DNA of 64,000 bases from Alnus glutinosa (Eukaryota > Streptophyta > Magnoliopsida > Fagales > Betulaceae): assembly GCF_958979055.1 (NCBI RefSeq), contig NC_084896.1, positions 7,134,501 to 7,198,500 on the forward strand, in the 5' to 3' direction. Made by a program: the position numbers and the translations under genes. This document shows positions 10,963-22,300 of the stretch, piece by piece (the stretch's first letter is position 1; each line of letters begins with the position of its first letter). The notes under the pieces were generated by a model, which worked only from the letters and a program-made list of their open reading frames with translations, had not been told where the DNA came from and did no database searches.

Positions 10963-11573
10963 GTCTTAAAACGAACAAAAAAAGACCTTAAGCTCTTCTC
11001 ATGGCGTCGACAATCCCTACGAATCTTACGTAGTGAGAAAGTGCGTACAGAATCACTTGGGCATACGAAATCGCAATCTTATTTAATCACTGCATCGAAC
11101 AAAACAATCAAAATAAAAACAGAGCGACATGCAAAAGACACGGAGGGATGTTCCAATACACGGTATACGTTAATGTTGATTTGGGCAAATGAGAGACATA
11201 TAGAGGATATGTTGTCTCTAGGACTCCACTGACGTGTTCAACTCATTTTTGTTTTAACATCACATATTCTCGATCAATCATGAGGGACAGGGTCAACTCC
11301 ATATACCTATAATATATATATATATATCAATGTAAAATTCACTAATGAGGAATGGGCCAAAGCAACAGTAGTAGAATTGAACTATTCCATTCACCAAAAC
11401 CGTCAAATTTGGCTGCATGTTCTATTAGTGTATATATAAGCGTTCATTACGTACGTAGTTGTTAAAGAAATGTTCGCCCTTAAAATAAAAAATTGGTAAC
11501 CAATGAAGACTTACCAAGTCTTATATCTTCCCCGTGGAAGTTAAAACATAGACCTGTTCAGTGACTCTAATCC
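10963..11573 (+). promoter_or_regulatory. GLP3 upstream region
   Basis: Noncoding block shared with all GLPs from about 11030, including a short TA repeat (about 11312-11329) and a TATATATAAG stretch near 11430. Confidence 0.5.
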
Positions 11574-11580
11574 ATAAATA
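11574..11580 (+). promoter_or_regulatory. Probable TATA box of GLP3
   Basis: ATAAATA, 85-91 bp before ATG 11665, at the conserved spacing. Confidence 0.6.
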
Positions 11581-11664
11581 CGTGCCTTCCAATGCAACAT
11601 TTCTCACCCCTCACCCAATAAGCAAGAATACACAGCATACTCAAAGGTGGAGATAACCTCAAAA

Positions 11665-12467
11665 ATGATGAAAGGCGTTCCTAGGTATCTGGTAACCGTG
11701 CTCGTCTTGGCTTTGGCATGCTCCTTGGCCTCTGCATATGACCCCAGCCCTCTTCAAGATTTTTGCGTTTCAACCAACGATTCCGCTTCTGGAGGTATGA
11801 AGTCATTTGAAGCATCTGTATGCAATCTTGTATTTTTGTTGTTTTACCCTGCCCGTCTTGTTAATACTCTACATACAAATATATTTATGCTTCGTTCTTT
11901 TTATATAACAAGCTTTTCCTTCTCCACGCAGTATTTGTGAATGGAAAGTTCTGCAAGGACCCCAAGCTTGTCACTGCCAATGACTTCTTCTTCTCCGGAC
12001 TAAACATTCCTAGAGATACGTCAAATCCACTTGGATCGACTGTCACTCTCCTGAATGTGGACAAAATACTAGGCCTCAACACTTTAGGCATATCCTTGGC
12101 TCGCATTGACTTTGCACCATACGGCCTAAATCCTCCCCACATTCACCCTCGCGGAACCGAGATTCTTGTAGTCCTAGAGGGTACTCTGTTAGTTGGTTTT
12201 GTCACGTCCAACACAGATAACCGTCTCTTCACCAAAGTTCTTAATGCTGGAGACGTCTTTGTCTTTCCAATTGGTCTCATTCACTTTCAGTTCAATTCTG
12301 GGCATACCAATGCCGTAGCCTTTGCCGGTCTCAGCAGCCAGAATCCTGGGGTCATCACCATAGCAAATGCAGTCTTTGGATCTAATCCTCCCATCAATGC
12401 TGATGTTCTCGCCAAGGCCTTCCAACTGGACAGAAATGTGATTAATTTTCTTCAGAAAAAGTTCTAG
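11665..12467 (+). CDS. Germin-like protein, type A (GLP3); exons 11665-11794 and 11932-12467
   Basis: A 221-residue secreted cupin with signal peptide, disulfide cysteines and all four metal ligands as in GLP1, and a 137-bp intron. It is type A with V5, T58, I69, A200, F216. Its exon 1 and intron carry variants (CTCCTTGGCC in the signal peptide; CTCCACGCAG acceptor) shared only with GLP4, which makes it the likely donor lineage for the GLP4 5' half. AATAAA is at 12581-12586. Downstream lies the long form of the A-to-B spacer. Confidence 0.95.
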
Positions 12468-13097
12468 TGGGACAATAATTAGATAAATATTTGTAATTGC
12501 CAATAATTGAATCATTCGATGGTTCAGATGGAGCTTGCCATTATTCCAATGTTGTAATGCCATAGCAATAACTTCAATGAAATAAAATTCTTTCTTATAT
12601 ACACTCTCTCTCTCTGTCTCTCTCTCCTTTTTTTTTTTGTTATTATTTTCTGGTCACGGAGTGATAATGGAGGTAGAACAAGTGCATGATTAAAGTTAAC
12701 TACATTTTGAATCCACACTGTTTGAGATATCTCTTTTAAAAAAATAAAACTCAACAACAAATAAATATATCTTTAAATCAACAATAAATCTTTGCTCATA
12801 TTTTCTTTTAAATCTAAGTTATATCGAGGCATTGTCAATAATAATGAAACAACATTATTAATTGGTCTTTATATCGGAAAATACCAACTCGCTAACCTGT
12901 CAGGCCTAAAGAGGTTTGAATAGATGTAAGGGAAGACCCTACAATGTCCTCATGATTTTTGAATTGTAGTTCACAATATCATCTTTAATGGTATAAATTT
13001 TACATATAAAGAATTCTAGAACTTAAGTCGAGCTTTGTATATATAGTAACAGTAGAAAACATATCTTGTGCATTAAGGGATTCGATTCTAGAGTGTA
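12468..13097 (+). other. GLP3 3' UTR and downstream block
   Basis: AATAAA at 12581-12586, CT repeat, then conserved AT-rich sequence. No gene seen. Confidence 0.55.
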
Positions 13098-13301
13098 GTG
13101 GTTACTCATCATGAAAATTATGTCAGGGATCATGTTGGAGTAGGAAATGGTGCTGGTTTTGTTATTTCAAATATTGGTTCCTATTATCTTGCTAATAAAT
13201 TGTCCAAATTTCATATGAAAAATATTTTTCCTTCTCGATCTGTTTCGGCTAACCTTTTATTTGTTAGTCAGTTTGCACGTGATAGCGATTATTACTTTGA
13301 G
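13098..13301 (+). mobile_element. Copia pol fragment
   Basis: The complete version of the fragment truncated at 1552 (VGNGAGFVISNIGSYYL, then NLLFVSQFARDSDYYFEF). Confidence 0.75.
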
Positions 13302-13405
13302 TTTTTTTTTTTCTACACCAACACACAATGTTTAGCGGGAGTTGAACGTTTGACCCATGATCTTGTAAGTGGGGGTCGGGGGAGGGGGGGATAACCACTT
13401 ACACA
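13302..13405 (-). mobile_element. Possible tRNA-derived SINE head
   Basis: Diverged copy of the 5699 element, extended by a G-rich tract (GGGGGTCGGGGGAGGG, on the + strand). Confidence 0.3.
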
Positions 13406-13671
13406 TGTTATGTATGTACGCACTTTGTACTATACATATGATTATGAATCTACTTTACACTCACGCATGGTTTTTAGCCCTTGGGATAATTAGGAACTAA
13501 AAGAAAATATAGAATTGGAGAAAGTGCATATAGGCTCTCTGTAAAGTGAGGGCATTCTCAAAAGAAAAAAGAAAAAAGAAGGAGGTAGTATGTCAGAGCA
13601 TAGAAGTTGTACATGAAAAAGATTGTACAAAGGAGAGAGGAATCGGGAATAAACAAATATGAAACCCTAGC
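13406..13671. other. Spacer, nothing recognised
   Basis: AT-rich flank ending at the TGTGACGACC border of an LTR. Confidence 0.4.
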
Positions 13672-14030
13672 TGTGACGACCCTTTTTTTTTATACAAAAC
13701 AGACTCGCACAATGGCTTGACGAATAATCACAAAGCCAACTCATAGTACACATTCCATAACATGTACCTGATATATCATTGTATATTAACTATGCAGCAG
13801 AATTAAATCTTATAGACGAACAAGTGTAGATTATATCAATAGAGCAAATACATAGTCTATCTGTTTAAAGCTTAATTAAAATATTAGTTAAACAAAAGAA
13901 TGGCTGTACAAAATGCGTGTCACATACGATGCAAGCCATACATATAAAATATCTACTCAAAATACAGACTATCCACTAGTCCAACACCTACAACCGTCGT
14001 GATAGACTTCATTCGTTGTATTCCAAATGT
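13672..14030 (-). mobile_element. LTR fragment of the LARD-like family
   Basis: Starts TGTGACGACC + poly-T + ATACAAA, like the left ends at 26714 and 54531, and stays alignable for about 350 bp. It then breaks into unrelated retroelement sequence. Orientation is inferred from the primer-binding site beside the 26714 copy. Confidence 0.6.
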
Positions 14031-14685
14031 TGGTTTATTGTTATTGGCTACATTATGGTTGACAAAAACGCTTCCATATCAAGGACTGCTATAACAGGGA
14101 CACCGTATTTCCAGAATCCTCCAGAAGAATATTCCAGAATATTAATTCCAATATAGAATGGACTGATCAAGACATGAATATGCACATAATACCTGTAAAG
14201 AAGACAAGTTCTTGTTGGAGGAAATATTCTGGAGACTTTACAGCTCAAACAGTTAGTTTTCCCTATAGCCCATCTGGACATGAGCCATTGACAGCAGAAG
14301 TTCTATGAAGGTTCGAATAGCTCAGCAAACGCGAGCCACCGGGAGCAAAAGTCCTATGAAGGTCCAGACGGCCCAGCCGATGCGAGCCACAGAGAGCAAA
14401 AGTCTGTAAGAAGGTCCAGACGTTGATGCGGTGACAGCGGACTGTGGATGTAGTTTATGCAACTATTCAGACGCTAGGCTTGCAAGTCTGGACGCGCTTC
14501 AGTGATTACTCGAAGTTTTAAGTTGCAGGTCCGGACTCCAGAGGCCAGGTTCGAACCCCGCGTTTGAAATTCGAGTTTGAGTAGAACTAGGTTTTCTGAA
14601 GCCTATTTAAAGGGGCTTCTAGGCTGCTTATTTGTAAGGAACCTGTAATTTCTATTATGCTAAGAAATGGGGTTTAGGTAGAAAT
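14031..14685. mobile_element. Unclassified retroelement fragment
   Basis: No long reading frame. It includes GTCCAGACG/GTCCGGAC repeats and a TATTTAAAGGG promoter-like motif at about 14606, typical of an LTR, followed directly by the Copia LTR start at 14686. Family not determined. The second-unit copy is at about 52640-53296. Confidence 0.4.
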
Positions 14686-14836
14686 TGTTAGATGTGCTAA
14701 CTCTCTTGGAGTATTTGTGTTATTTGATCAATGTTCCATTGAAGTCTAGCTTAGGAAGGAGCCCTAAGCTAAAGGAGTCTATCGAAGAACTCTTTAGACA
14801 AGTAGTCTGATTGGAAGGCGTTGACTTATAGGCATG
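14686..14836 (+). mobile_element. Copia LTR fragment
   Basis: About 150 bp matching the first third of the LTR at 2077-2480 (TGTTAGATGTGCTAACTCTC). It is interrupted by another LTR at about 14837. Confidence 0.5.
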
Positions 14837-16781
14837 TGTAATGTCCAGAATATTAGTTGGCATTTTAAGAGTAAAATAAATAAATGATAATAGGAAATAT
14901 AAATAAATAAAAGATAAAAGAAAAAGGGAAATTGTAAGGTGACTAAAAGACAAGAAAAGGAAATGGAAGGTAAACTTAAAGCAAACAAATAAAACAATCA
15001 GACAAAGAATAGAAAAGGAAAAGCAAAAATATATGTGTAAAAGAACGAGCAGATCTGGTCAACAAAAGAAGCACACGTTAGTTTTTTTATAAAAAAAAAT
15101 AGGAAACCTTAGGCTTATTCTTTCTCTTTTCTTTATACACTTTAACTTTTCAACACTTAAGACAACACTTTTGATTTTTCTCACTTCTCACGTGTTGCAC
15201 TCAGCACCTCTTCACTTAACTCAAAACAAAAAGAAAGGAAGAAGCAAGCTCTCAAGTCTTCACGCACAACTAGCCTATTTTTAAAGCTTCTCAAACTCTT
15301 CATTCCTCTCTTGTTCTTTCACATGGATTATGGGCAAGCTATGAGTCTCAGCATTTGAAGTTATATTTTTGTTCTTTTTGGGCTGAACCGTAAGTCTCTT
15401 CTCCTCTCTACCTCTTATGTGTTTTTCATCTTCTTACTCATGTCTTTAACACGATATTCGGTTTTTGGCATGGGTGTTGTTCCAAATCGAAGTTTCCCGA
15501 GTTTTGAGCTTTGGGTAACGATTATTGGTGTTAGAACTTCCAATCTATCGATTATTTGGAGGTAATTTCGTAATCCCCTAATATTTCTCAAAGTTAGGTT
15601 AATTTTAGGAATGTAATGAAATTATTGGAATGGACATGGGGTCTTTATTTGCAATAAATTCATTCATGATATTCAAGCTTTGGGTTGATTATTGTTGGAC
15701 TAAACTTCAATTTTAGGGTTGTTGAAGAGTAGGTGAGAAACCCTAAATTTGATGAGTTGAATTAAATTAGGGCTTTTAGGTGCTTGAACCCTAGAATGTT
15801 AATTTCTTGATTTATTGCATTTAGTGTGTTGATTAATTCCAAATTACCTATGGCTTTCATGAAAAATAGATATTTATGGGGTTAGGTCCTAATGCTTGTA
15901 ATTTGTATAAATTGGAGATTTTAATTGTAAACCTAAGAATAATTTTATGTATAGGTTTAGTTAATTAATGAGTAGTAAAGTAAACCCTTGAATTTTATGG
16001 GTAATATAGTAGTGTAGCTTTTGAGCAATTAAAAATGCTACTTAGAGCGGTTATTGGTTAGGATACTAAATAACACAATGTGTTGTATTTTTAGCGGTAT
16101 ATTGCGATGAACTTAGAGTCATTTGAAGTTAGGAGTACAAGCGATCTGAGGTGAGTATTCTACTCATTGAGAAAATATATTTTTGTGTATTATGGATTTG
16201 TAAAATGTATATTGTTTTATGAATCCAAACCGACTGTATGATGAAATATATGTTTTGGGATAATTTGAATAGTTTGATTATGTACAATTATATCAATGAT
16301 GTTTAAGAACTGATGCAAGACTGAAATGTGTTGAATTGAGTTAAAGTGTTTGAGTGTGCTGTGGTTGGGATTTAAATTATGCAAATTGTTTGAGAACATG
16401 TCATGTTGAAACTGTTTATGTTTTATGAAGAAACTATGTTTTGAATGATTTCAAAGTATTTGATGAAATGTTGGACTTGTTTAGTTTTGAGGGAACTTGA
16501 TTTAGTAACAGCATGATACAGTAGACAAACATATACTGGTTAGGCACAGAGCATAGAGCATGGAGCATGTAATATAGAACATACATACAACAGCAGTACA
16601 GCAGTAACAGAACGCAGTAAAGCAGCAGTAAACACAGTTAAACAACAATAAACTCAGTTCATGCATATCATGTATAGTATTGTTTCATGAGTGATGTTTT
16701 AATGCTATGAGTAGTTTTTACTAGACGTGTTAATATGCATAAGGGTCTTAAATGAAAAGAGCTTATGTATATTTCTATCGA
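14837..16781 (+). mobile_element. Plus-strand partial LTR related to the LARD-like LTR
   Basis: Begins TGTAATGTCC. From about 16060 to 16781 it matches the reverse complement of the 55560-56230 part of the solo LTR, so it is in the opposite orientation. No coding. It ends at a head-to-head junction with a minus-strand LTR piece. The empty target site of the second-unit solo LTR is at 15933-15937. Confidence 0.55.
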
Positions 16782-17422
16782 ATGTACAGCAATTATGACC
16801 ATAGCGACGAGCTTCAATCATAACATCCTGAGTACACTGCTACCAAAGCATCCACAATACCGGAGTACCTACAGTCACAACATCAGAATCTACACGGTTT
16901 AGAGGGTTGCCGCATCCGCACAGGTAGAATTATGAGCCCATCATCTTAGCATAAATAATATACTAAGACCTTAGAGGTATAATATTCACTGAGTTTTCGC
17001 AAATAACTAACTTTTCATTTTTAGTCTCGCGTATACTATAACAGCTACCAATTTACAAAAATTTTGTTTGAAAACCCCCGTAGCTGATATAGCAAACACT
17101 GACTAATAGAAAACATTTAAAGCATACTATGTAGCTGTGAACATATATAAAAGTTCCAGTCATCCCACCTTCGAAGCAACTGCATAAATTCCCACCTACT
17201 ATAATACTTTTGTATTTGGTGGCTCAAATGTACAAAGACACAGCGTTGCCAAATGTGAGTAACTTCGTGTCGAGTGCATTACAACTTCGTGCCTTTGTAC
17301 AACAGCTGATCATACGAGCACTAGAGTGGAACTCTAATATGCAAGCACATCTTTACTGAAGAACAAATGACATTCTACCTACCTACCGCAAGACACTTAC
17401 ATTACCCAAATCCAATAGCGTA
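16782..17422 (-). mobile_element. Minus-strand LTR piece (before the solo LTR)
   Basis: Collinear with 54840-55500 of the solo LTR (for example GCGACGAGCTTCAATCATAA and ACACTGCTACC). It contains the first copy of a block of about 238 bp that is repeated after the inserted solo LTR. Confidence 0.6.
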
Positions 17423-18866
17423 TATGAGTGCCAAATATTGAATATTTAAACCCTTTAATTTACATTAGTTAATTTTTTAGCTGTGTCTTTATCTAATGTT
17501 TTGTGTTAGATTTGTGTTTTTAGTGTTTTGTAGGTTGTTAAAAGAAAATGGTAGCTTTAAGGTGAAAAATGTAAAGCTTGTAAGAAAGCACACTTTGAGA
17601 AGAACTAGATGATGTGGTTATGTTTAACCAAATCAATGAAATGATTAAATCGGAATTTCTCTAATTGGAGTCAAAATAGAATTGGATTAAATTTCAGATT
17701 CTGCATATTTGGCCATAAATTTCAGCTTAAGTATTGGATTAAGGTGAATCAAGCGGCGTTGGAAAGCTAAACCAAAATACTACAAATCATTGTAAAATAG
17801 GATTTTCCTAATTTGGACGTCTACTATGCCAAAATCTCCCCGCAATAAAAGACCGCAAATCTGGCCGAATTTGGAGTCCTTTTCCTTCTTGGATTGAGTT
17901 TTGAGTCTCCTAATCAAACTAGAAGACTAACCTCTGATTTTTCTAGAATATCTAGGGCTTCTAGGGCTTGTTTTACCCCTATAAATAGACCTTTAGGTCT
18001 CAAGAAAAAGTGTGTGAAGATAGAGAGCAAATTTTTATGTCGTTCATGCGTCTCCGTTCTTCTTGCAACGTTTTGTTTTTGTAAGTTTTTGTTTTTGATG
18101 TTTTTAATACAAGTTAACATTTTATTTTTAGTCATAAGAGGCTAAACTCTCAACTAAGGTTGAGGATGAAGCCTCACGTATGATTAGCAACACTATTCTC
18201 AGGTAATGTAATATTTTTCAATTTTAATGAGTATGATTTTCCAATTGTTTTACTTCAATTCATTTTTGTGGAATGATTTTTCGATATCTTTTGTGATTCA
18301 ATGATACATTTGATGATTTAAGATAGTTTCATAAAATTGGTTGTGCTTGGTTTTCTTTGTTAAAAAAAAAATTGGATATCCCTTGTGATTTATTCTACGG
18401 ATACAATTAATGTTTTGATTTAAACTGGATATCTTGCTGTGATTTACGGATATACTTGGTTATTTAATTTAAATTTGATTTCTTTTGTGATTTGTGTAAA
18501 GAATGGATACATGGGATGGTTTTGATTAATTGTTTGAAGCAAAAGTAAAACATACTTAAGATTTTATTGTGAGAACTTTAGGAAATATTATTGATCATGG
18601 TAATATGTTGCTATGAATTTATGAGTGCGGATTCCAATACCTTAGTGCTTTTTTTACTTGATTAAATTCACTTTAAATTTGTTTATGCTCTTGATTTTTA
18701 TTCGCAAAAACAATTTCTTAATTTTTGGAACTAGGTTAGGATTAGATTAATTTAGTCATAAATTTGTTTTCAAAAAACACAATTCCCTGTGGAATCGACC
18801 TCGCACTTGCAATCCATTAACTGCAAACGATTCGTGCACTTGCGAATACAATTAAAATTCACAACA
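17423..18866 (+). mobile_element. Solo LTR, 1444 bp, with target duplication
   Basis: Runs from TATGAGTGCC to AATTCACAACA and is flanked by AGCGTA at 17417-17422 and 18867-18872. The restored site matches the sister repeat near 19107, which lacks the insertion. A TATA box (TATAAATAG, from 17980) and the CCTGTGGAATCGACCTCGCA-type end motif fit a Gypsy-like LTR. The open frames inside are not genes. Confidence 0.75.
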
Positions 18867-18872
18867 AGCGTA

Positions 18873-19380
18873 GTAATCTAAGTACATCAAGCACAAATCA
18901 ATGGCATCTTACTCAGCAATACAAAGATACAACGTTGCCAAATGTAAGTAACTTCGTGTCAAGTGCCTTATAGCTTCGTGCCTTTGAACAACAATTGATT
19001 ATGCGAGCACTAGAGTGAAACTCTAATATGCAAGCACGTCTTTACTGAAGAACAAATGACATTCCACCTACCTACTGCAAGACACTTACATTACTCAAAT
19101 CCAGTAGCGTAGTAATCTAAGTATATCAAAGCTCAATGCCTTTAAATCATGCAAATAGAAATATACATATCATAAAAACGACACACACATGTAAACTATG
19201 CTATGCATGCTCATGATAGTCTTATTATTCTTTATGAGATTTACCCTCAAAATTTATTAAGAGGCTTACCCTCGAGCACTTTATGAGGCTTACCTTTGAA
19301 CTCTTTATGAGGCTTACCCTTAAAATTCATTAAGAAGCTTACCCTCGGGTTTTATGCACATGCTTAATGCTTTACAATTC
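18873..19380 (-). mobile_element. Minus-strand LTR piece with GGCTTACCCT repeats
   Basis: Continues the LTR interrupted at 17422. It holds the second copy of the ~238-bp tandem block and five copies of a ~30-bp GGCTTACCCT repeat at 19231-19349. It ends at the poly-T of a minus-strand LINE. Confidence 0.55.
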
Positions 19381-22300
19381 TTTTCTTTTTTTATATGTAA
19401 ATGAAATTTTATATAAGGAAAAAAAGCGTAAGGCGCCCCTCTAAGTACACTGGAAGTATACACAAGGAAACGCCTAAGAAGGCAAAGAAAAATGAACAAG
19501 AAAATCAAAAAAGCTAATAGACACGGGTGACAACAAAGCCTCCGTCCAAAGATACAACAAATGTAAAAACGATTAAACAATATTCTCCATGGAATTCTTC
19601 AAGTCTTCAAAACACCTAGTATTTCTTTCCTTCCATACACACCAAAGAATGCATAGAGGCACCATCTTCCAAACTGCCGCACTCCTTGACCTACCCACCT
19701 TTCACCAACAAGAAAATAAATCGACAACTCTCCTAGGCATGACCCAAGACATACCAAACCGAGGAAAGACATGATTCCACAAAGTAGAAGCGACATCACA
19801 ATGAAGAAGAAGGTGGTCCACAGTTTCCCCGTCTCTTTTGCATCTATCCACAATGATGATCTTTCGCTTCCTGAGATTATCCGCTGTAAGAATCTTACCA
19901 AGGGCTACCGACCATGCAAAGAATGCCGCCCTCGAAGGAGCCTGAGTCCTCCACACACTCTTCCAAGGGAACTGACTAACCTCACCACCGGCCAAGGAGC
20001 TGAAATAGGATTTAACCTTGAACACCCCTTTCTCGGAAGGGACCCACCTAAGCCTGTCAGCACGATCTCTACTCACCATGGCTAAATGTAACACATGAAA
20101 GAAGGATGCAAAAACACCACTTCCCAGTCATGCGCCTCTCTAACAAAGCTCACATTCCACTGGATAGAGCCTCCCAAAACCTCCGTATTATCCGCAACGG
20201 AAGCATCCTTCATCTGAGCAATACCAAAAAGAACAGGAAAAGCTTCCTTCAACACCCTATCCCCGCACCACAGATCATGCCAAAATTTTGTCCTAACCCC
20301 ATCCCCCACTTCCAATCTAGAGAAACCAAAGAAACTCCCCCACCTTTTCCTAATATTCTTCCATAGCCCCACCCCATGAGCACCTACAGGCTCGCGGGAG
20401 CACCACCCACCCCACAAACTACCATACTTGGCATCCACCGCAACTCTCCACCAAGCTTCTCTCTCTCTCTACCATACCGCCACAACCATTTACCTAACAA
20501 AGCTTGGTTGAACAATAACAAATTTTGAATACCCAACCCCCCATCTGGAATTGGGGAACAGACTTTCGACCACCTCACCAAGTGAAATTTAGATTCTTCA
20601 CCCAAACCACCCCAAAGAAAATCCCGTTGTAGCTTCTCTAAGTGAGCGGCAACACTCCTCGGGAGATGGAACAGAGACAAAAAGTAAGTAGGCACATTGG
20701 CTAAGGTACTCTTAATAAGGGTTTCTCTACCACCTTTAAAGAGATACATCCTTTTCCAACTAGCCAAACGACGATCAATCTTCTCAACAACCCCGTCCCA
20801 AATATGCGTGGACTTATAGGAGGCCCCCAAAGGAAGACCGAGATACTTAACCGGCAAAGTGGCAAACGCACACCCTAAAATGTCAGCTAGCCTTTCCGCT
20901 TGATCAACATGCCCCACTGGAATTAAATTAGACTTAGCCAAATTAACCTTCAACCCCGAAGCTACTTCAAATAGGAGGAAGAGACTCCTCAAATTACGTA
21001 ACTGAGAATCAAGGGCACTACAAAAAATCAGAGTATCATCTGCAAACAAAAGATGCGAAAAATCTGCGTCACCTATTTTAAAACCTTCCAACAAACCCCC
21101 ATAAACTGCAGCTGAGATCATACGGCTCAAGGCTTCCATCACAAAAACAAACAAAAGGGGTGACAGAGGATCCCCTTGTCTCAGACCTCGAGAGCTACTG
21201 AAAAAACCAAAAGGGGAGCCATTGATAAACACCGAAAACCCCACAGTTGATATGCAATGAGCTATCCACCTACACCATTTTTCCCCAAAGCCACACCTCC
21301 TCAACATATACAAAAGAAACTCCCAGTTAACATGATCGTAAGCTTTCTCCAAGTACATTTTGCAAATGATGCTTGGAACCCCCGATCTGAGCCTACTATC
21401 AATGCATTCATTAGCAATAAGAATCGGATCAAGAATCTGTCTTCCTTTGATAAAAGCGCTCTGAGATTTGGAAATGACCTTCTCCAAGACTGACTTCAAT
21501 CTGTTTGCTAGAACTTTAGCAATAATCTTGTAGATGCCTCCCACCAAACTAATAGGCCGGAAATCTTTGATGGAGTTAGCCCTTGGAACATTCGGAATAA
21601 GACAAATAAACGAAGCATTCAGGCTCTTCTCAAACAGACCTCTGGCATGAAACTCATCAAAAACCTTCATAATGTCCACTCTCACGACATCCCAGCACGC
21701 TTGGAAGAAGGCCAAAGAAAAGCCATCCGGACCCGGTGCCTTATCACCATTCAAAGGTAACACTACCTTCTTGACCTCCTCCTCTTCGAACGCTCTCTCC
21801 AACCAGCTGGCATCAGAATCTGAAATAGAATCAAAGGAAATACCGTCCACCCTAGGCCTCCACCTACTCGGCTCATGAAATAGCTTTTGATAGAACTCAA
21901 CCATGTGATCGCCAATTTCTGTCTTATTAGAAGAAAGAGTATCTCCAATCAATAAAGAGTCAATAGAGTTGAACCTTCTGTTTGAATTTGCTATGGAGTG
22001 GAAGAACTTAGTACACTTGTCCCCTTCTTTTAACCATAAGACTCTAGATTTCTGCCGCCAGCTCACCTCCTCCAAAAGAGAACACCTCTCTATCTCTCTG
22101 ACGATCTTTGTCTTCTTCTGAAGCTCCTCCACAACTAAAGCCCTACTTTCTTCAATAGCATCAAAAGCCTGAATTTCTTCAAACAACTTCATCTTGTTCC
22201 TCTCTACCTTACCAAAAACCTCTTCATTCCAAATCTTCAAATTCTTTTTCAATGCCTTTAGTTTACAAGCTAAGGCAAAACTAGGAGTTCCATTGTAACG

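Noticed and set aside
12189-12563. Minus-strand open frames overlapping GLP exon 2 in every copy (85, 90, 78 and 124 codons)
   Set aside because: They mirror the coding strand, have no homology I recognise, and are conserved only because the GLP exon is conserved.
15933-15937. Second full LARD element in the first unit at this position
   Set aside because: The site is uninterrupted; the insertion exists only in the second unit.
17894-18145. 83-codon frame repeated at 60851
   Set aside because: Lies over the TATA box and leader of a solo LTR; there is an overlapping antisense frame too; no domain.
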